From the NCBI GenBank assembly GCA_003427395.1, contig BFEA01000731.1, positions 511,539 through 532,349 of the forward strand: a DNA stretch of 20,811 nt, written 5' to 3'. Within the stretch, counting starts at the first letter, position 1; every line of letters begins with the position of its first letter. This document shows positions 17,043 through 20,811 of this stretch, one piece after another. Source of the stretch: Chara braunii. Its lineage: Eukaryota > Streptophyta > Charophyceae > Charales > Characeae. Both the position numbers and the translations under genes were made by a program. The notes under the pieces were generated by a model, which was not told where the DNA came from, ran no database searches, and saw only the letters and a list, made by a program, of their open reading frames with translations.

Positions 17043-19346
17043 ATGTCTTCCACCGCCTTACCACACGATGCAGGTTCACGCCCAATCAACCCTCTCTCAG
17101 AGGAAGGTAGAAAACGTATCGAGGAGCTCCAGAGTGTTTGCTCCCAGATTTCGGAATTCCCGGTCTAGTGGAGACAGGGGAGGATTTTGTGAAGGTGACA
17201 GTGGACCGGGGCCTATACCAGGTTCACACTAACTGGTTGAAAGATCACGCGATTTCTATTTTCTTTGATAACGAGAAGTCATCTCTCCCTCCGGAAGTAA
17301 AAAGCAGATTCGTACGTGTGTACGAGAATGGCTGGGCAGCAGCAGGGATCTCTGGGACTTTCCCGGTAAGAGGAGCCTTCAGAAACGAAGGTAGAAATCT
17401 GGCTACGTATGTAGCTTCCTCCAAACCAGTGGCGGACTGGATGCTTCGCAAGGGATGCGATAAGGTGGAGTTGGATGGTCAACTTCACACGTTGTCCTTC
17501 CGTGCATGCCACTGCATGGATGATGGAGCAGCAGCTCCATGATTGGAGAGACGTTATGCAACAAAAGTTTTTTTGGTTACGTTGCATGGAGGTCCCGGTT
17601 TCTGCATTGGGTTTGTTAAAAAGAGCAGTCCAGGATGNGTNTGGACAAATATTGAAANTCCATCCTGCTTATAGCAACCCTTTGGAGCCGGATCTCCGAA
17701 ATGTTAGGTTTGATTTAGTTCCCTCTGCGAGATTGCGCTATAAGAAATGTCTACAGNTAGACTTGAANGAGGACGGGCTAGTCAAAATAGACGTTGTCTG
17801 CGCCAGCACCGCATGGTGNCGTGCNTGTAGGNGTCACTTTCATGATGAAAAGGATNCCAATTGTCCAAAAAAGAAGGGCAGGCAGGGGTCCAATGAGGAC
17901 AGAGCTAAGAAGGATAAGGGAGTGAAATCGCCCCTTCCTACTTACAAGGATGCTTTAACTAAGGGCATTGACGGAGTACAGAAGAAAGGGTGGAAGGAGG
18001 TAAGTGGGAAAATGGGTCTACCCGGTAACAAGGGTAGTAAAGCCACGGTTCCCACTAACCCCACAAATCCGTTCAAAGGGAAAGATACGAAGTCTGTCTT
18101 TGTCCCGAAGAAGAAGGACGAGGTGAGCTCCTCCAAGGAGCCCTCCAAAGATGTAAATCAGGAGAATGGCCAGAATTCTACGTCCCAGAATATTTTTGGC
18201 GAGAAGAAGGCCAAGAAAAGAAAGGGTAAGAAGGGCAAACGCGCCAGCGAATCCTCCCCCGCCAAGTCGGAGGGCGCGATTACGTGTGGCGAGAAGAGCA
18301 AGAGTCCTAGCCCGGTAATGAACAGTTCTTCTATGATTATTATAGAGAAAGATGACGAGCTGGAACTCTCTGATTCGGATGTTGAAATGGATGAGGAGAA
18401 AGTTTCGGATGGCTTAGTGGAACCCGGAGTAGGGAGTTTGTTCGAATTGGAAACGGACCCTACTAAGGAAAGGCCGAATCCGAAGGAGCTGGGGAATGCA
18501 GATAAAGAGTACGATTTTTCGATTCCAGGCCTCATATCGGAAGGACAGACGCTGTTTGAAAACGGCATCTCGCTAAAAAAAGCCAGGTTGAATAATGACT
18601 TGGCTAAACAGACAGCAGAGGGGGTGGGTTTGGCTGAACAGACTGAGACGGGGAATGGTGTGAAACATGCATCATCATCCCTCTCCAAAAAGAGGGGCAA
18701 GGCCGGAGGCTCAGCGAGAAAATCGCTGCTCCTCGCTGGTCCTATGCCCTCTCTTGGGAGAACCGATAAAGATTTACCTCCCCCAAAGCAGTTTTTCGTT
18801 CCCTTGATTGTGTCAGACTCGCCTCTGGGTATCCAATCGCTCACAAAGAAGGCAAATGATGAATCTCTCAGCATACCAGCGGTGGAGATTCCTTCTCTGC
18901 CTGCTGAAGACCAGCTGGCTTCTCTGGTACAAGGGCATGTTCTGAATCTGACCGGTACCTGTGCTGTTTTACCGGAACCGAAAATGGGCAGGCATGTAGC
19001 TGTTTCCCATCAAGAGGAAAAATATATTCTACACTTTGCTTTTATGGGAATAAAAACAGTTACAAATGCCTTTGGTAGATGGTGTATCAGGAGGGCCTAC
19101 CAGCACCCCCTGAACACCCTCTTAAGACCAGGAGATGCCAGCGCGTCGTCCGTGGCTTTGACCGCGTATGGCTCAGCAAAGGAACTGTTGGTCTGGTTAT
19201 CTAGGACCGACGCGGTTTCAGTCGTATCAGAGCCCAGGTTCAAGTTGATGGTGATTGCCTCGGCTATGTCAGTCTCTTTCCCCGAGAACGATTCCCGTAT
19301 CCAACATTCTGACGGGGCTGACCTAAATAATGGTCCTGCCCCATAG
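17043..19346 (+). pseudogene. LINE ORF1 (RNA-binding protein), two compensating frameshifts
   Basis: ORF1 proteins coat LINE RNA. ATG 17043 opens a phase that shifts near 17155-17168 and shifts back near 17475-17510. The original phase then runs to TAG 19344-19346, about 767 codons in all. The N-terminal domain (with GLYQVHTNWLKDHAISIFF and VADWMLRKGCDKVELDGQLH) recalls the DUF4283-like domain of plant LINE ORF1. Next comes a zinc-knuckle-like site: Cys (codon 17817, third base N), Cys 17826, His 17841 and Cys 17862, i.e. C-x2-C-x4-H-x6-C. A long charged linker follows, with a Lys-rich cluster (KKAKKRKGKKGKR) that may be a nuclear signal and an acidic patch. A C-terminal block near 18950-19300 looks globular and is unrecognised. 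Nine unresolved bases fall at 17638-17856. Confidence 0.8.
17638..17856. other. Cluster of nine isolated unresolved bases
   Basis: N at 17638, 17641, 17658, 17757, 17768, 17819, 17825, 17832 and 17856. Single Ns without gaps suggest unresolved differences among collapsed copies rather than scaffold gaps. Confidence 0.95.
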
Positions 19347-20811
19347 AATTCGTATAGCAAGTTGGAACGTGAAAGGACTCAGAGACACTGCAGAAAGGAG
19401 AAAGCGATCTAGAATACCTGCTTGGATGCATAAAGAGGATATTCAGATAATCTGCTTACAAGAGACAAAATTAGACGCTGAAAAAATTGAGGAAATCAGG
19501 CCATGGTGGCAGGGGCTGCAATTATGGGCCCCAACCAGGGGCTCAAGGGGGGGAACAACCGTTTTGATTAATAGAGATCTAGACTGCGAAATCTTGGACT
19601 TCTATTTAGACCCAGCAGGAAGAATGGTATGGGTCAAGTTGTCCATAGCAGATGAAGACTGGGCTGTTGTCACAGTATACACTCCGACGGATTATAAAGA
19701 GAGAATTTCCTTTTTCGCGAATTTACCGTCACAGATCCCGGACGTGGAGAATTTTGCAATTCTAGGGGATTGGAATACAATTTTGACTCCTGGGTTAGAC
19801 ACACCAAAGAGCAATCCGCTAAGGGAAAATTCAAGTTTGTTAATTACTTTCTTTTAGTCTCAGAATTTAGTAGATACTTTCAGGGCACTAAACCCTGAAT
19901 CGAATGGGCACACGTGGTTTGGTGCGTGCCCTGATGAGGTTTCTCCGGCCCCTAGCAGGCGGCTGGATTTTATTGTGGCTAGAGGAAGCCTGTGGGAGAG
20001 GTATATGGCCTCAGAGATTCGGTTATCCTCAATGTCCGATCATTACCCTATCTTCTTCGAGATCCTGTCCAAAAAAAAGGTTCAAAGAGAGAGGCCCCCC
20101 TTTAGATTGAATACAAACAATCTCAAGGACAACGGCATCCCTCAATGGGTGACAGATCAAATGAAAGCCTAGCCAATGGCCAAAGATCTTTTTCAAAATG
20201 AAGACGATTGGGCTGATGTAGGTATACAGATCGTTAGAGCAGCCCTGTTGGAATTCTCCCGGATGAAAGCGGCCAAAAGGAATTGGACGGAAATTCAAAT
20301 TAAACGAACAATAGAGCAAGCTGAACTCAATCTGGGCAGGGATGCTTTCGCAGATTTTTATTGGACCCAGAAAAGAAAGGAGGCTCTCCTTCAGCTAGAA
20401 GTCCTGGAACAGCAAAAACAGAACGATTGGTTGGAATGGTTAAAGTTTCGGGGATTAACGGTCTACGATAGAATGACTAAACCAACCTTTCGCTCTCTGA
20501 TTTTGCGACAGTCAAAACCATTGGTAAGAGAGCTTATACATCCGTTTTCGCTATCGGCACCCCCGGCATCGGATATCATTAGCTTGTGCCAATATGCCTT
20601 GGACTATTTTAGGGACATTGTCTCTACCCGAAGACCCTATGACAACTTCGACTCGAATCTGGCATTGGACTCCAACTTTTGGGATTTGTCTACCCTTCAA
20701 ATACAAACGACGGAGAGGGAAAGGTTGGACAGTCCTATGACAGAACAAGAACTCTACAACGCAGTTAAGAAAATGGCCTCCGGTAAGTGTCCAGGTATCG
20801 ATGGTTTACCA
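19330..20811 (+). pseudogene. LINE ORF2: AP-type endonuclease and start of reverse transcriptase, partial
   Basis: ORF2 nicks target DNA and reverse transcribes LINE RNA. ATG 19330 overlaps the end of ORF1 by 17 bases in another phase. Endonuclease motifs in order from that Met: SWNVKGL (N13), CLQETK (E45), VTVYTPTD (Y117), LGDWN (D147, N149), RRLDFIVA, and SDHYPI (D237, H238), so all usual active-site residues are present. TAG 19855-19857 and TAG 20170-20172 interrupt the frame, which otherwise stays in phase to the window end. A helical linker (about 20170-20720) leads to GKCPGIDGLP, the opening motif of LINE reverse transcriptases. The catalytic Asp residues of the polymerase lie beyond the window. 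The layout is that of the L1/Tx1 group. Confidence 0.92.

Noticed and set aside
1941-20172. Possible alternative genetic code, since TAG and TGA interrupt many long frames
   Set aside because: TAA also interrupts frames (6876, 11071), and TAG and TGA end the integrase, LINE ORF1 and the 7156 and 10032 frames at sensible places. Decay explains the pattern better.

Overview
This is eukaryotic nuclear DNA made almost entirely of decayed repeats. Evidence for a eukaryote: a Ty3/Gypsy-type element, two LINE fragments, a spliceosomal U2 snRNA retropseudogene, long microsatellites and pyrimidine-rich intron-like stretches. The U2 copy begins with the AUACC end I associate with plant-type U2, and one acidic reading frame (6474-7307) reminds me, from memory only, of proteins of the charophyte alga Chara. 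A green-lineage alga is my best but weak guess. Scattered single N bases suggest a short-read assembly of repeated DNA.

Layout. 1-400: TG and CAAT microsatellites, a G-rich foldback and an AT-rich hairpin. 417-5728: a 5'-truncated, LTR-less Gypsy element. Gag zinc knuckle and protease lie on + (417-2099), reverse transcriptase and RNase H on - (4545-2551), integrase on + (4546-5728). The RT-RNase H block is inverted relative to its neighbours. Both breakpoints carry the same 8-base word in opposite orientation, and reversing the block puts both junctions back in one reading frame. 5729-8360: degenerate protein-like frames of unknown family, some with splice-like edges. 8360-10030: no gene, but a promoter-like CCAAT/CCAAT/TATA arrangement near 8811-9001. 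10032-10496: an intact unknown 154-codon ORF. 10774-11946: the C-terminal end of a LINE ORF2. 12244-14525 (-): a broken gene for a Ser-rich ectodomain protein with propeller-like repeats and a membrane span. 14771-15380: CA/CG-rich satellite-like DNA. 15641-15759: a U2 snRNA retropseudogene with A-tail and matching flanking 10-mers. 15823-16420: short repeats and a 154-base foldback. From about 16640 to the window end: the 5' part of a second LINE (5' leader, ORF1, and ORF2 endonuclease running into the reverse transcriptase).

No working cellular pathway is encoded here. Nearly all long frames carry in-frame stops or single-base shifts. The most informative signals are the exact inversion inside the Gypsy element and the U2 retrocopy, the second probably made by LINE machinery of the kind found in this window. 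I found no clear new defence or enzymatic system. The unexplained protein-like frames at 5828-8072 and 10032-10496 are the best candidates for something undescribed.
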